This document shows, piece by piece, positions 1 through 10,850 of a stretch of 64,000 bases of DNA. Position numbers and translations under genes: made by a program. This stretch comes from Humulus lupulus (Eukaryota > Streptophyta > Magnoliopsida > Rosales > Cannabaceae). Position 1 is the first letter of the stretch. Every line of letters starts with the position of its first letter. A model generated the notes under the pieces. The model saw only the letters and a program-made list of their open reading frames with translations. It made no database searches and was not told where the DNA came from. The stretch lies in assembly GCF_963169125.1 (NCBI RefSeq), contig NC_084796.1, positions 91,992,888-92,056,887 on the forward strand, in the 5' to 3' direction.

Positions 1-2870
1 GCAGAGGATTACCACACTCTGCTTCGACACCCCAATGCCATCGAGGATATCATGAGGCACTATTCGGTTGGGGACAAGTGCCTTATCTGCCTCTGTCAGG
101 AGTTCGAACGGGCACATTACAACGTCAATGGCCTGGGCATCTGGAGCAAGGCCCACCTGATGGCAGGGGCAACCCTACCACTCAAACAGTATTTTGTGAA
201 CTTCCTGAAGTTCGCGGGGATATCCCCTTTCCAGCTTCCCCTAACAGTTAGTGCTTGCGGGGAAGTACATTCTGTATTGGAAGCAAAAATGACCCAAGCC
301 TTCGCCAGCGGAGATCCTCTACTTCTACAGCTTCCGCACCATTCCTCGGAAGAAGAACACCAAACGAGACGGGTATATGCCCTTGCGAAGTACACGAAAT
401 TGTCACTCGACTACAACGCTCCTCACCATAACGAGAACCATTCTCAAGATTACAAGAACACCTTTTTCTTCACGAATGACTTCCCGACTCCCAGCAATCT
501 GATCCTAATTCTTGACTTTGTCTGAGTTAGTCAGTATCTTCTCGAACGTGCTATCTTTCACATTTTTAGGGTATTTTTGTGTTCGACATTTAGTCAATTC
601 CTTTTGAATAAGTCCTTTCTGCCGAACCCACTACGTCCAACTCTTCGAGGATCATCTCCAGGCGATGAAGGCTCTCCCCGAACGAGATTTGGACCCTAGC
701 GTCCTAGTAACTGAAGCAAACCTCATTAGGTTGGGGCTTCTCAGCGTAGAACAAAGAATTGGCAACTTGGAACTGACCAAGTATCGCCAGTCCAACAAGT
801 ATTGGGATTTGGCGTCCCGCCACATCAACTACATAGATAGGTTGGCCCAGAGGGCTTTATAGAAACAGCTGGCGGAGGAAAGGCTGGAGAACATGCATGC
901 TGCGGGAGAAGCCCGAGAAGCCCAGGAGGATCGGGAGCTCGAGGAAGAGCTTCAGGCGGGGATGGAAGCCTCGCACGCTGGCCCAGGTAAACTACCCCTC
1001 ACCTTATATCAAGCTTCCCGGGTAGGGGATAGGAGAAGTCACAGACATGTTTGGGCCTCCCCAGCTCTCCTTCACTGTGGAAAAATTTCATATCGGTTCT
1101 GGACTAAGGAAGAATTCCAAGATTACATAGATTTAATAGACTTGTATCTCCACCGCTCGAGGAGACAGTCAACTCCTTGGGGCTTTGTACCCCTAGACCT
1201 AGTAACATCTTTCAACTTGAACTGGTTTTGCCAATATGGCACCAACATGAGTTGTGAGGTTGGAAATAGAATAAGACACCCTCATTGTCTGCACCGAGGC
1301 TTAACCCACGATGGTTCTTTGAGTACCTTATATTATGGCATTAATTTACTGAGGGGAAATACACTAACTATTTAATTTGTTCTTGCTTCTCACATGGGGT
1401 TAGCCGACATTGCCCGGTCCGCCCTGAGGCTCAGAGGGCCCAAAGCTCTTCGACGAGAGAGGGGTCATCACGTCCTCAGGAGCAACCAAAACTCTCTCCT
1501 CTGCCCAAGAGGCAGAGAGTCCCCACTCCCCTTGCAAAGACTCATATGGTCGAATTGCCCCCAATCGTAGAGATTCCTTCCTCACCTGGGTCAAAAGAGG
1601 TGATCCAAGAGCCAGGGGAAGAGGCGGTCCAAGAGCAGGTCCACTGGACGGTTTAAGACTCTGAGCAAGAGGCGGTGTCACCCAAGATCTGTCTTTTGGT
1701 ATATCGCAGGAAATATGAGGGGGGCTTGCTGGAGCAATACGATAAGATGCTTCAACACTTTGAAGCAAGGCTGGAGGAAGGTAACAAGGCCCTGCATGAG
1801 ACAGTCGAGGCCCTTCGCCAACTCAAGCGACCCCGAGAGAGGCCAACTATCCCTCCAATAGGTCAGGCTGAGCTGGAGACTTTTTTCTCCTCCAAGATAG
1901 GTGAGATCGTTGCTCCTCTTATCGTCGAGCTCCTTTAGGGGGTCAACTCCACTATGTGCGAGTTGACTTCCTGTAGCTTCTCCCAATTAGGCAACATTAA
2001 CGAGGCTTCTCTCATGGCCTCGTGTCGGTACGCTTCTTCTGGGTAAGTTATTAACTCTTGAGCTTGAATTCAATTCAGCAAGGCTTTATAAGGCTAACAT
2101 TTTCCCTCTTTCTACTTTTTCGTTTTACAGTCTGCCTTGACCTGCCAGTGCCTAGGAGACAACATGATGGAGAATTTGTATGCACTCCAGAGGTCCCAGG
2201 ACAAAATAGCCTCCCTCAAGGAGAAAATCCAAGGTCCTCGGGAAGAACTTGCCTAGGCCAAGGCTGCCCTCGAAGCCGAGCGAAAACGCTCTCGGGAGCT
2301 TGAGGAAGCTGTCCAGATGGCCACCGAGGACGTGCAGCAAGCCAAAGATGAGACAAAGACGGCCGGCGTGAGCATGCAGCGAGCCAGGATGAGGCTAAGA
2401 AGGTCACAGTTGAGGTCGCCCAAGTGGTCCACGAAAACTCCCAACTTCAGGAGCAGGTTAAGGAGGCCATCGGCCGAGCTTAGATAGGGGAGAGAAAAGC
2501 CCTCCAAGCCATGGAGATGAATAGTTCCTCTCGGTGTCAAGAGGAGAAGCTGGAAAAAGAAATCAAGACAATCGCCGAGGATGCCTTCTACGTGGCCTGG
2601 TATCACAACCAAGACATGAGTTTGGATTTCACTGGAGAGCCCAAGAAGTATAGACTCCTCTTCGAAGAGTGTCTCTGAGCAACTCAGGCTGCGAAAGCGG
2701 CTTGAATGGTCGAGGCGACACCGTCCACCAAGGCCACTCAACCAACTGAGGCAACTCTAGCTACTGAAATGGCCCAGGCAGGGGGTGCCTCGAGTGCAGA
2801 CTCGATCATTATACTGGTGGAGAAGGTCCTAATTTTCATACTTAGGCCTACATGCCATAACTTGTTGGGG
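1..2870 (+). pseudogene. Element A antisense extra ORF (gypsy-type transposon domain, coiled coil), partial
   Basis: This gene is antisense to A's own gag-pol. Positions 1-525 encode a degraded relative of the plant putative gypsy type transposon domain (PF04195-like): the stretch around LPLKQYFVNFLKFAGISPFQ lines up with LPLHPFFVGVANYFGVAPFQ of element B. Downstream blocks (665-985, 1675-2040, 2131-2700) are charged and coiled-coil-like, with repeated Glu, Lys, Ala and Arg. Likely introns are 987 to about 1404 (GTAAAC donor) and 2043-2130 (GTAAGT donor, TTTTACAG acceptor). In-frame stops occur, for example just before 865. The 5' end with its promoter lies outside the window. The function is unknown. 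It could encode an accessory protein; it is not a transposase in any demonstrated sense. Confidence 0.65.
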
Positions 2871-2963
2871 TATAGACAAACAATGCTCAACCCCCAGAGC
2901 ATAGTTGTAATTTCTTTCCCATTTTATAAATTATACAGCTTTCTTTGCTTTTTATTTTGGTTT

Positions 2964-3485
2964 GGTTCTATGAATTCAACTTAACCTACCTGCCATGAGA
3001 ATAAGCACTCAAACCACTTTATTTACCTGGTTCCATAAATTCAACGTAACACAAACTACCATGAGAACAAGAACTCAAACCACTTTAAGCACTTGGTTCT
3101 ATAAATTCATCTTAACACAATTGTCATGAGAATAAGAACTCAGACTGTGTTTAAACATCCGGTTCTATAAATTCAACGTAACATGACTACCATGAGAACA
3201 AGAACTTAAACCACTTTAAACACTTGGTTCTATAAATTAAATGTACATGATTGTCACGAGAATAAGAACTCAAATTGTTTTAAACATCTGGTTCTATAAA
3301 TTCAAAGTAACAAGACTGCCACGAGAAAAAGAACTCAAACCACTTTAAACACTTGATTCTATAAATTCAACGTAACACATCTGCCACAAGAACAAGAACT
3401 CAAACCACTTTAAACACTTGGTTCTATAAATTCAACGTAACATGATTTCCACGAGAATAAGAACTCAACCTGTTTTAAAGGTGGT
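2964..3485. repeat. 65-bp minisatellite, about 8 copies
   Basis: The motif GGTTCTATAAATTCAACG recurs at 2964, 3029, 3095, 3161, 3226, 3290, 3355 (as GATTC) and 3420, with steps of 64-66 bp. Each unit also holds an AAGAACTCAAACCACTTTAA-like segment. Neighbouring units differ by several substitutions. The array sits between the 3' ends of pol and the antisense ORF of element A, a position where Tat-type elements are known to carry tandem repeats. Elements B and C lack it. Confidence 0.9.
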
Positions 3486-4430
3486 TCCAGCGTTTAGTCT
3501 CTAGTAGGCCCATAGTCCTAGAAGTAACTTTAACGCAAAATTTACCATTGGTCCGAACTCAGCGTCCTATGCCCCTTCAATCCAAAGGTTTGGGCTTTCA
3601 GGGCTCCTTGCACATGAAATCACATGCCCTCTGAGCACTACTTGGGAGGTCAAGAAGGGGTTTCAACACTGCTCTTCGAGTGCATATCTCATCACTTCCA
3701 AATCGTCTCACACCTCCTCGGGTGGTGATGTCAACGAGGTTCCCAGGCATAAACGGCTTGTGCATCCTTCCATATCATGCAGACTAAGATTTGGTTATTA
3801 CTCCCCGGGCGCGCGTTGTCCTCGGGAGGTAACTTGAATTCCTAAGTTTGTGTTGTACTGGGTTTTCTATTTATGGGATATCGTGACACTAGGGGCACTT
3901 TGATCGTTGACTAGGAAAGCTCCCCATGTCACAGATTTTTCAGGGCCAAGTATGGGGTACTCAGCCTTCCGTTCGCATCTCGAGATCAAGAGAGTTGGTT
4001 AAAGCTCCTCGGGCTCGGTGTCCACGGCAGGTGGAAAAAGTCTATTCTCACGCTAGTTGGGTTATCTAGGTCCTAAGTGCTAAGTATAGTGATAAGCTCC
4101 TAGGCTAAACTTGACTAGTTTCCTAGGATCTTCTATTCTCAGGATCGCGATGCTAGGCTTACTCCTCTTGACAAGCTTAGTTTCCTAGGTCGTTCCCTAT
4201 GAAGCATAATGCCGCCTTAGTCCCATGCCCCCAAGTGATTAGAGACTAGTGTGCGATCACTTGTATAGGTGAGTGGGTGCTTTTACATAACATTAATAGA
4301 ATATAAATGAAACCAAAGAATATAAGCAGACAATAAATTTCTTATAGTGTTTTACATACACAGTTCCATTACATGTGCCTGAAGGCTACAGAAATAGATA
4401 ATGTTTGCTGCTTACATTACAAGTAATACT
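3486..4430 (-). other. Element A noncoding 3' region
   Basis: This is the convergent space between A's integrase end and its antisense ORF. I see no ORF and no repeats except the hairpin/PPT-like block at 4224-4263. It is less AT-rich than the leader of E2. Confidence 0.6.
4224..4263 (-). promoter_or_regulatory. Hairpin with PPT-like G tract (element A)
   Basis: On the sense (minus) strand, arms CAAGTGATC and AATCACTTG flank a short loop and are followed by a GGGGG tract (ATCACTTGGGGGCATG). The same block occurs at the matching place in B (24341-24386) and C (50533-50580, 54863-54914). The role is unknown; it could be a terminator, a second plus-strand primer site or a fossil PPT. Confidence 0.6.
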
Positions 4431-5520
4431 GACGAAGATGCTCGACATTCTAGGTGTGAGGAATCAACTCCCCACTTAGTCAGGCTAACTTGTATGTTCC
4501 CAGATACACAACGCTCTTGACTTGGTATGGGCCCTCCTAGTTAGGTCCCAACACTCCTGCACCGGGGTCACGGGTGGCTAAGAAGACTCTTCGCAACACC
4601 AGATCTCCAACCTCAAATTTTCAATCTTTCACTTTGGAGTTAAAATATCTGGCTACCTTCTGTTGGTAGGATGCTACTGAATGCTGAGAAGCTTTGTGTA
4701 GCTCCTCCACAAGGTCTAGGGAATCCTGAAGTATAGCATGGTTAGTGGTCGGGTCATACATATCTCGTTAGTGTATGGAGATTTTTACTTCAACTAGGAG
4801 CATAGTCTCATACCCGTAGGCCATCGAGAAGGAAGAATGGTCGGTGGAGGCCCTGACAGCAGCGCGGTAGCTCCATAATGCCCTAGGTAGCTCCTCGGGC
4901 CAAGCTCTTTTTGCCTGCTCCAGGCTCTTCTTCAAAGTGGACTTGAGTGTCTTATTAACAGCTTCTACTTGGCCATTGGCCTGCGGATATGCCACGGAAG
5001 AGAAGCTCTTGATGACACCATGTCATTGACAAAAGTCTGTGAACACTTCATTGTCAAACTGCAATACGTTGCTGGAAACTATCTTCATCGGAAGACCATA
5101 CTAGCAAACAACGTTTTTATTGATGAAATCCAAAGCCTTTTGGAGGTGATTGTAGCGAGTGGCTCGGCCTCGACGCACTTCATGAAGTAGTCGATGGCCA
5201 CTATGGCATATTTCACTCCCTCCTTACCTGTAGGCAGGGACCCGATAAGGTCGATGCCCCAGACAGCAAAAGGCCATGGGTTGGTCACCTGTTTAAGTTC
5301 ATTTGGAGGCGCTCGGGAGATATTGGTGAAGAACTGGCATTTGTCACATTTCTTTACATAATCCATCGCATCCCACTTATTGGTGGGCCAAAAGTATCAT
5401 TGCCTTAAGATTTTTTTGGAAAGGCTCTGCCCCTAGCGTGATCTCCACAAAAGCCCTCGTGTACTTCTCGGAGTATCAGATTGGCCTCTTGCTTGGACAC
5501 ACACCGAAGCAAAGGCATGG
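4431..5520 (-). pseudogene. Element A integrase, broken
   Basis: Fragments of a Ty3/gypsy integrase. The zinc-binding remnant CDKCQ is near 5340. The core holds the first catalytic Asp in WGIDLIGSLPTGKEG (about 5255) and the third catalytic residue in ANGQVEAVNKTLK (about 4950). A stretch like the C-terminal region continues to about 4430. The fragments 5085-5366 and 4768-4995 lie in different frames, and the region holding the second catalytic Asp is frameshifted. In a live element the enzyme would insert the cDNA into chromosomal DNA; this copy cannot. Confidence 0.8.
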
Positions 5521-6482
5521 AGTAACCTCACTTGTAAATCCTATTATCCATGATTATGTACCTCGGTACTTGATACATCAACTTCCAAGCTGCCTTCTTA
5601 TCTTGGGGCAGCTCCTCGAAGAAGAGATATTTGACTATTGGCTCCATCCACCCATCTTGGGGATGTATAGATTCCACCTCATCTGGAGCCGAGATACTCA
5701 GAGACTCCAAGTAATCAATGGGGACCACATTGATTAAGTTAGCATCTTTGGTCATGGCCAGCTTAGCCAGGGTGTCAGCATTGGAATTCTGCTCTCACGG
5801 TACCTGTTGAATAGTGAATCTTCAGAAGATATGCAACATTTCTTGAGCCTTTGCCAGGTACACTGCAATCTTTGTTCCCCAGACCTGGTACTCTCTGAGA
5901 ACCTGGTTCAAAATGAGTTAGGAATCGCTAAAGATCTCGAGACCCTCGGCCTTGAGTTCCAGTGCCATGCGGAGCCCAGCGATTAAGGCTTCTTATTCTG
6001 CTTCATTATTAGAGGCGCTAAACCCAAAGTGAAGGGTGTTATGCACTTTGTGACCCTCGAGGGAAACCAGAATAAGTCTAGCCCCAGCATCATTTTTGCT
6101 CGAAGACCTGTCGACGTACAACTTCCAGGCTGGTCCGACCACTGGGGTACCGTCAGTCTTCTCTTGATTCCCTGTGCACTCAGTGATGAAATCAATGAGT
6201 TCCTGACCTTTTATGGTAGTCCTCAGATGGTAGGTGATGTCGAACTGACTCAGCTCCACTGACCACTTCAAGATCCTTCCCAATAACTTAGGTTTCTAAA
6301 GGACTTGTCTGAGGGGATGGTTTGTGACAACGACTTTCTTCCCTTACTAATGTCGCACTGGTGGCATCCTCCGAAACAGCCTTATAGAGCAGGAGAGGCT
6401 CTCTGTCTATCATCTTGGACAGAATCAAAGGATTTTCCATGTGCGCCTGGAGCAGTTGGAACGCCTGTTCACAATCTTCCAT
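5521..6482 (-). pseudogene. Element A tandem RNase H regions, broken
   Basis: 6340-6482 is the start of the gypsy RNase H (EDCEQAFQLLQAHMENPLIL). About 45 residues present in B are then missing between VREE and TNHPLRQ, with a frame change. 5760-6150 is a second, archaeal-type RNase H (WKLYVDRSSSKNDAGA, then ASNNEAE). Two RNase H regions in a row are a mark of Tat-type elements. The second domain's first acidic residue is kept, but the following Gly is Arg and stops follow. Confidence 0.75.
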
Positions 6483-7540
6483 CCATTCAAACCTCTGACT
6501 TCCTCAGAGAACATTGAAAAAAGGGATGCACTTATCCGTTTCCTTGGAGACAAGATGGCTCAAAGCTACGATCCTCCCTGTTAGGAACTAAAAATCTTTA
6601 TGTTTCCAAGGATATGGCATCTTGATTAGGGCCTTGATCTTTTCGAGGTTCACCTCAACTCCCCGAGCACTGGCAATGAAGCCTAGGAAGTTGCCGGAGG
6701 CAACCCCAAATGTACACTTTTGGCGGTTTAGCTTCATCCCGAACTAGTGGAGCATCGTGAAAACCTTAGTCAAGTCACTCACATGGTTAGGGGTGGTCCT
6801 GGACTTGACCAACATGTCTTCCACATGAACCTCCATGTTCCGCCCCAACTGGATCTTGAACATCTTGTTAACTAGCCTCCAGTAGGCGGTGTTGGTATTT
6901 TTGAGCCTGAAAGGCATCACGATGTAACAATAGACACCCTTATCAGTTTGAAAGCTAGTGTGCTTCTGATCTACGAGGTGAATGGATATCTAGTTATATC
7001 CCGAGTATGCGTCCATGAATGACAGTAACTCGTAGCCAGATGTGGCGTTGACCATCTGGTCTACCTTGGGGAGTGGGAAGCAGTACTTTGGACAAGCCTT
7101 ATTAAGGTATGAGCATTCAATGCACGTACGCTAGGTGTGGTTTGGATTTCTCATGAGAACATGATTGGACAACCACCTTCAGTACTGGGCTTCTCGAACA
7201 AATTTGTTAGAGATGAGCTTATCCACTTCGGCCCTGAGGGCCTCTTTCTGAGTTTGATCAAATGTCTGTTGCTTCTATTGAATAGGAGCAAAGCTAGGAT
7301 CGATATTTAAAGTGTGGCATATAATGTTCGGATCAACACCAGTCATGTCAAAACGTGACCATGCGAACGCGTCTTGGTTCTCTCAGAGAAAGCCTACCAA
7401 TGTCTCTCAGACTTCCGTCTTCAAGTTACCCCCAACTTTTATTTTTCTATTGGGGTTGGAGGTATCTAGAACTACCTCCTCCACCATCTCTATTGGTTCA
7501 ATGGACCTCTCCTCTTGAACCCTCGGGTCCAACTCATCAG
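6483..7540 (-). pseudogene. Element A reverse transcriptase, broken
   Basis: The minus-strand translation gives the gypsy RT motifs in order: CPKYCFPLPKVDQMV (about 7080), LLSFMDAYSGYN (about 7015), FQTDKGVYCYIVMPF (about 6930) and the catalytic box near 6815. The box reads HVED instead of YVDD, so one catalytic Asp is gone. Several stops look like CAG or CAA changed to TAG or TAA, as expected from cytosine-methylation decay. The enzyme would have copied element RNA into DNA. Confidence 0.85.
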
Positions 7541-8370
7541 GGCCGGTCTCCTAGACAACTTGTACCTCTGATGCTTTGTGCTTCTCGAGGCCTTTCTCCT
7601 TCTCGAGGCCTTCCTCCACCACCATTACAAGAGCTTTGAGGGAGACATTGTAACACTATCTCGCCTCTTTCTGGTCTCCGCGGACCATACCAATTGTTGC
7701 CTCCGTGGGGAACTTCATGTAAATATGGCGGATGGAGGTGACGGTTCTGAACTCCCCCAGCGTAGGTCATCCCAAGATGGAGTTGTATGCTGAGGAACAG
7801 TCTACCAATACAAAGGTGCAGTATTTGAAGGCTCAACGTGGCACCTCTCTAAGCATCACAGGGAGCTTTATCTGTCCCATCGCGATGAGGGGTTCTCCCG
7901 AGAAGCTGTAGAGTGTTGAGGCGCACGGGGACAAGTCTGTCATGGTCAACCTTATCTTCTCGAAGGTAGACTTAAACAGGATGTTCACTGAACTCTCATT
8001 GTCTACTAGAATCTACGCCACCATTTTGTTGGAGATTTGGCTCTCAATCACCAACGGGTTGAGATGCGGGAAATGAACTCTCCGAGAATTATCTTCGGAG
8101 AATGTTATGACTTGGTCAGTCATTCGTGGCATTTGGACAGGCAACTGGGCCAAAGCCATTACCTCATCTCTGTGATTTAAAGCTCTCTCATACCTATTCT
8201 ACGAGCTTCGTGAAGTACCCCCCAAGTGTGTCCCTCCTTAGATGGTTCTTACCCGCCCGTTCACCGGAGGAGGTCCTCGAGCCACTGGATGTTGGGGAAC
8301 TACAGGAGCTACTGCTGAGACCTGTGGTGCAACAGGTGGGACCAGCAGTCTTGCCACGAGAGGTTGTGAT
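7541..8370 (-). pseudogene. Element A aspartic protease, broken
   Basis: The retroviral-type protease core is readable on the minus strand at about 7983-8035 (LVDNESSVNILF). The family motif is DTGSS, here DNESS, so the active-site Gly is lost. A following stretch with conserved residues (VDCSSAYNSILG, about 7790) and a charged linker lead to RT. In-frame stops are present, including one in the linker near 7550. Confidence 0.75.
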
Positions 8371-10550
8371 TGACACGCCCCACCCTTAGCATATTGATGG
8401 ATGTGTCCCAGCTTCCCATCCTTCATTTGGCGGCACTCATTGGTGTGTTGCCCTATGTCATTGTGGAAACGAAAAAATTTGCCAGGGTCCCACCTTTCCC
8501 TGTCTCTCTAGAAGGGTTGTGGCTTCCTGTAGTGAACGTGTTGTGTCGTGGCCATGAAGATATTTTCTCGGGGGTCTGCCAAGTCGGTATACTTGAAATA
8601 CTGCGAGACATACTTCTCGCCATATGTTACTCCCTGCTCGGCCTGTGCATCTCCACTTCCCTTGGGCCTCTGGTCCTTGACTTTCCCCCCACGCCTACTG
8701 CTGTTGGGCGCTCGACTAGATTCGACAGGCTGGGAGGGGGCAACAACTACAGCACTGAATGCACACTAAAAAGCGCTATATCCAGTGAGTGCTGCCTCGA
8801 ACCCTGCTGGAGCCATACTGAATCCAGGAGCGGGCTCGATGCTATAACTGAAAGTTGGAGCGCTTTGGCTGGGTTGCACTCCCCCTAAGCTCAGTTGGAC
8901 AGGAACAAAAGGGGGGAATATTGGACTCCCAAAGCCATGAGGTCGGGTGCGCCGAAGTATGGAAAATGGCAGATGCTTTGAATTCCCCGATCTAGGCATC
9001 CTCCCAATTGATATATTCTTGTGGTAGACGAATGAAGTCATCGAGACATTGGCATCCCCTCTGTTGGAGATCATCCCAAAGCAAGGACCCAGCACGGATG
9101 CCAGGTTGTAATGCCATCAATTTCTAGGCATCATCGACCCTTTTGGTTCTCTCTGCTTCCTCCTTTAAGCGTTTGATGTAGGCCTTGAGGGTCTCGAAGG
9201 GCCCTTGCTTTATATTGGCCACGATGTTGACCTCAAAGCTTACCTTCGGAACTCCTATGAATTGTCTTTGGAAGGCAGACGATAACTGATGGCATGATTG
9301 AATGGACCCTGGTCGAAGCTTTTTAAACCATTCATCTGTTGGCCCTGTCAGGGTGATTGGGAACATATGACACTTAGCATCGTCAGAGACATGATGCATC
9401 GACATTAACCTGTTGAACTTAGACAGGTAGTCAGTAGGATCCCAGGCACCGTCATAGGGCGGTATGGATGGAATTTTGAAGCCTGGTGGTAGAGGGGCCA
9501 CAACAATGTGAGGGGCATATTGCTCGACTTCTTCGTGGCCTTATCGTCTTGCCATCCTGAGCATTATCTGTTCCATACTTTCTAATTTCTCATGGAGCGG
9601 GTCACGATCCCGGTTGATGCTCTGAGCCTAGTTATCTCTTCTCCAAGCATTGAGATTATCTTGGAGGTCTGACAGACCTTTCCTAGTGGACTCACGTCCT
9701 CTTGCCTTATTGCATATTTAGGCATTGAGGTTTTTTCGCAAGTAAACCTGTCCTCAAAACACACCGTTGCCCTCGGGACGAGCCACTTCGGTGTCTCCAT
9801 TGGACTTGACATTTTCGTTTATCGAGATACTGATGCCACGTTCTCAGTTTTGTGGGACATTCCTCAGGTGGATCCCTGGACTGTTATTCCTACGAGGCTG
9901 GTTAGGTCCCGAGGGCACACCATCTCCAAGCCTCGCGCGGTCTGTATGGGCGCGTCGAGCCGGAATGCCCCGAGCTCCACGGGCGTTGGCTGCTTGACAG
10001 TGCCCTCGGGCCCCTGGGCCATTACCTTTGCCAGCATGCTGAGGGACCTGGTGGCATTTGGGTTCTTGACGAGCCTCTTTTGCTTTGGATCAGGATTATT
10101 GGCAGCCTTTCCCTTATCATGGCCATGCGGTGGCATCGAGGTTCCAACCCCTGCTGGGTGCCCAGTGGGCACCTCAGCTGGCGAATCTCGCACCTCTGCA
10201 GCCGGGTGCTTAGGAGGCACTGCAGTTGCATTAGCAGGTGGCACTCTAACGAGGAGTGCAGGTGGCACACCAGTTGGATGCCCATCTAGTGCACTGCCAT
10301 TAGGATCCACTCGCAACCCCTGTGCTGCAAGAGTGGCCTTCATGGTAAGCACCATCTCCTGTAGGGCGACGATATTACCCTCTTGTGCCTTGATCTTTTG
10401 TTGTTGGGAGGCCAGCTGCTCGCGGAGCATCACCACCTCCGGCGTCTTCTCTGCATCCATGAGCTGAGTATATTCTTCCTCGTGGTACCCCCGGTCGACG
10501 CCGTCATCTTCGCCGCTTTATTCGGCATATTCAACGTAATCCTCTGCCAT
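8371..10550 (-). pseudogene. Element A gag, broken
   Basis: The likely ATG is at 10550 (MAEDYVEYAE), soon followed by a stop. A coiled-coil N-terminus (MDAEKTPEVVMLREQLASQQ, from 10460) is followed by a Pro/Ala-rich stretch and, at 9124-9501, a Retrotrans_gag domain (DPTDYLSKFNRLMSM, then DEWFKKLRPGSIQS). Near 8400-8475 is a zinc knuckle of the FHNDxGHxTNEC kind whose first Cys is Phe. Gag forms the virus-like particle. Frameshifts separate the three blocks. Confidence 0.8.
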
Positions 10551-10850
10551 CTCAAATAAGTCTCGATGTGGCTGCCAACTGGGTTCCCCTCCTTCGACTT
10601 CGATGGGAGGGAATATAGCATCTGTCACGTTTCTTCGTGTAGTCACCACTACTACAGAAAATGCTTTTTAGCACTCCCAGGGCGCTTATTCAGCGTATTC
10701 AACGTAATCCTCTGCCATCTCAAATAAGTCTTGATGTGGTTGTCAACTGGGTTCCCCTCCTTCGACTTCGACGGGAGGGAATATAGCATCTGTCACGTTT
10801 CTTCGTGTAGTCACCACTACTACAGAAAAGGCTTTTTAGCACTCCCAGGG
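10515..10850. repeat. 168-bp direct duplication spanning the CACTA end
   Basis: 10515-10682 and 10683-10850 are near-identical, offset 168 bp. Each copy holds A's gag-start flank, the CAC target site and about 35 bp of the CACTA-type terminus (CACTACTACAG at 10647 and at 10815). The copies differ at a handful of sites. Confidence 0.85.

Noticed and set aside
2964..3485. Regular 65-bp repeats as a CRISPR array
   Set aside because: The whole unit repeats with drift, there are no unique spacers, and the setting is a plant retrotransposon.
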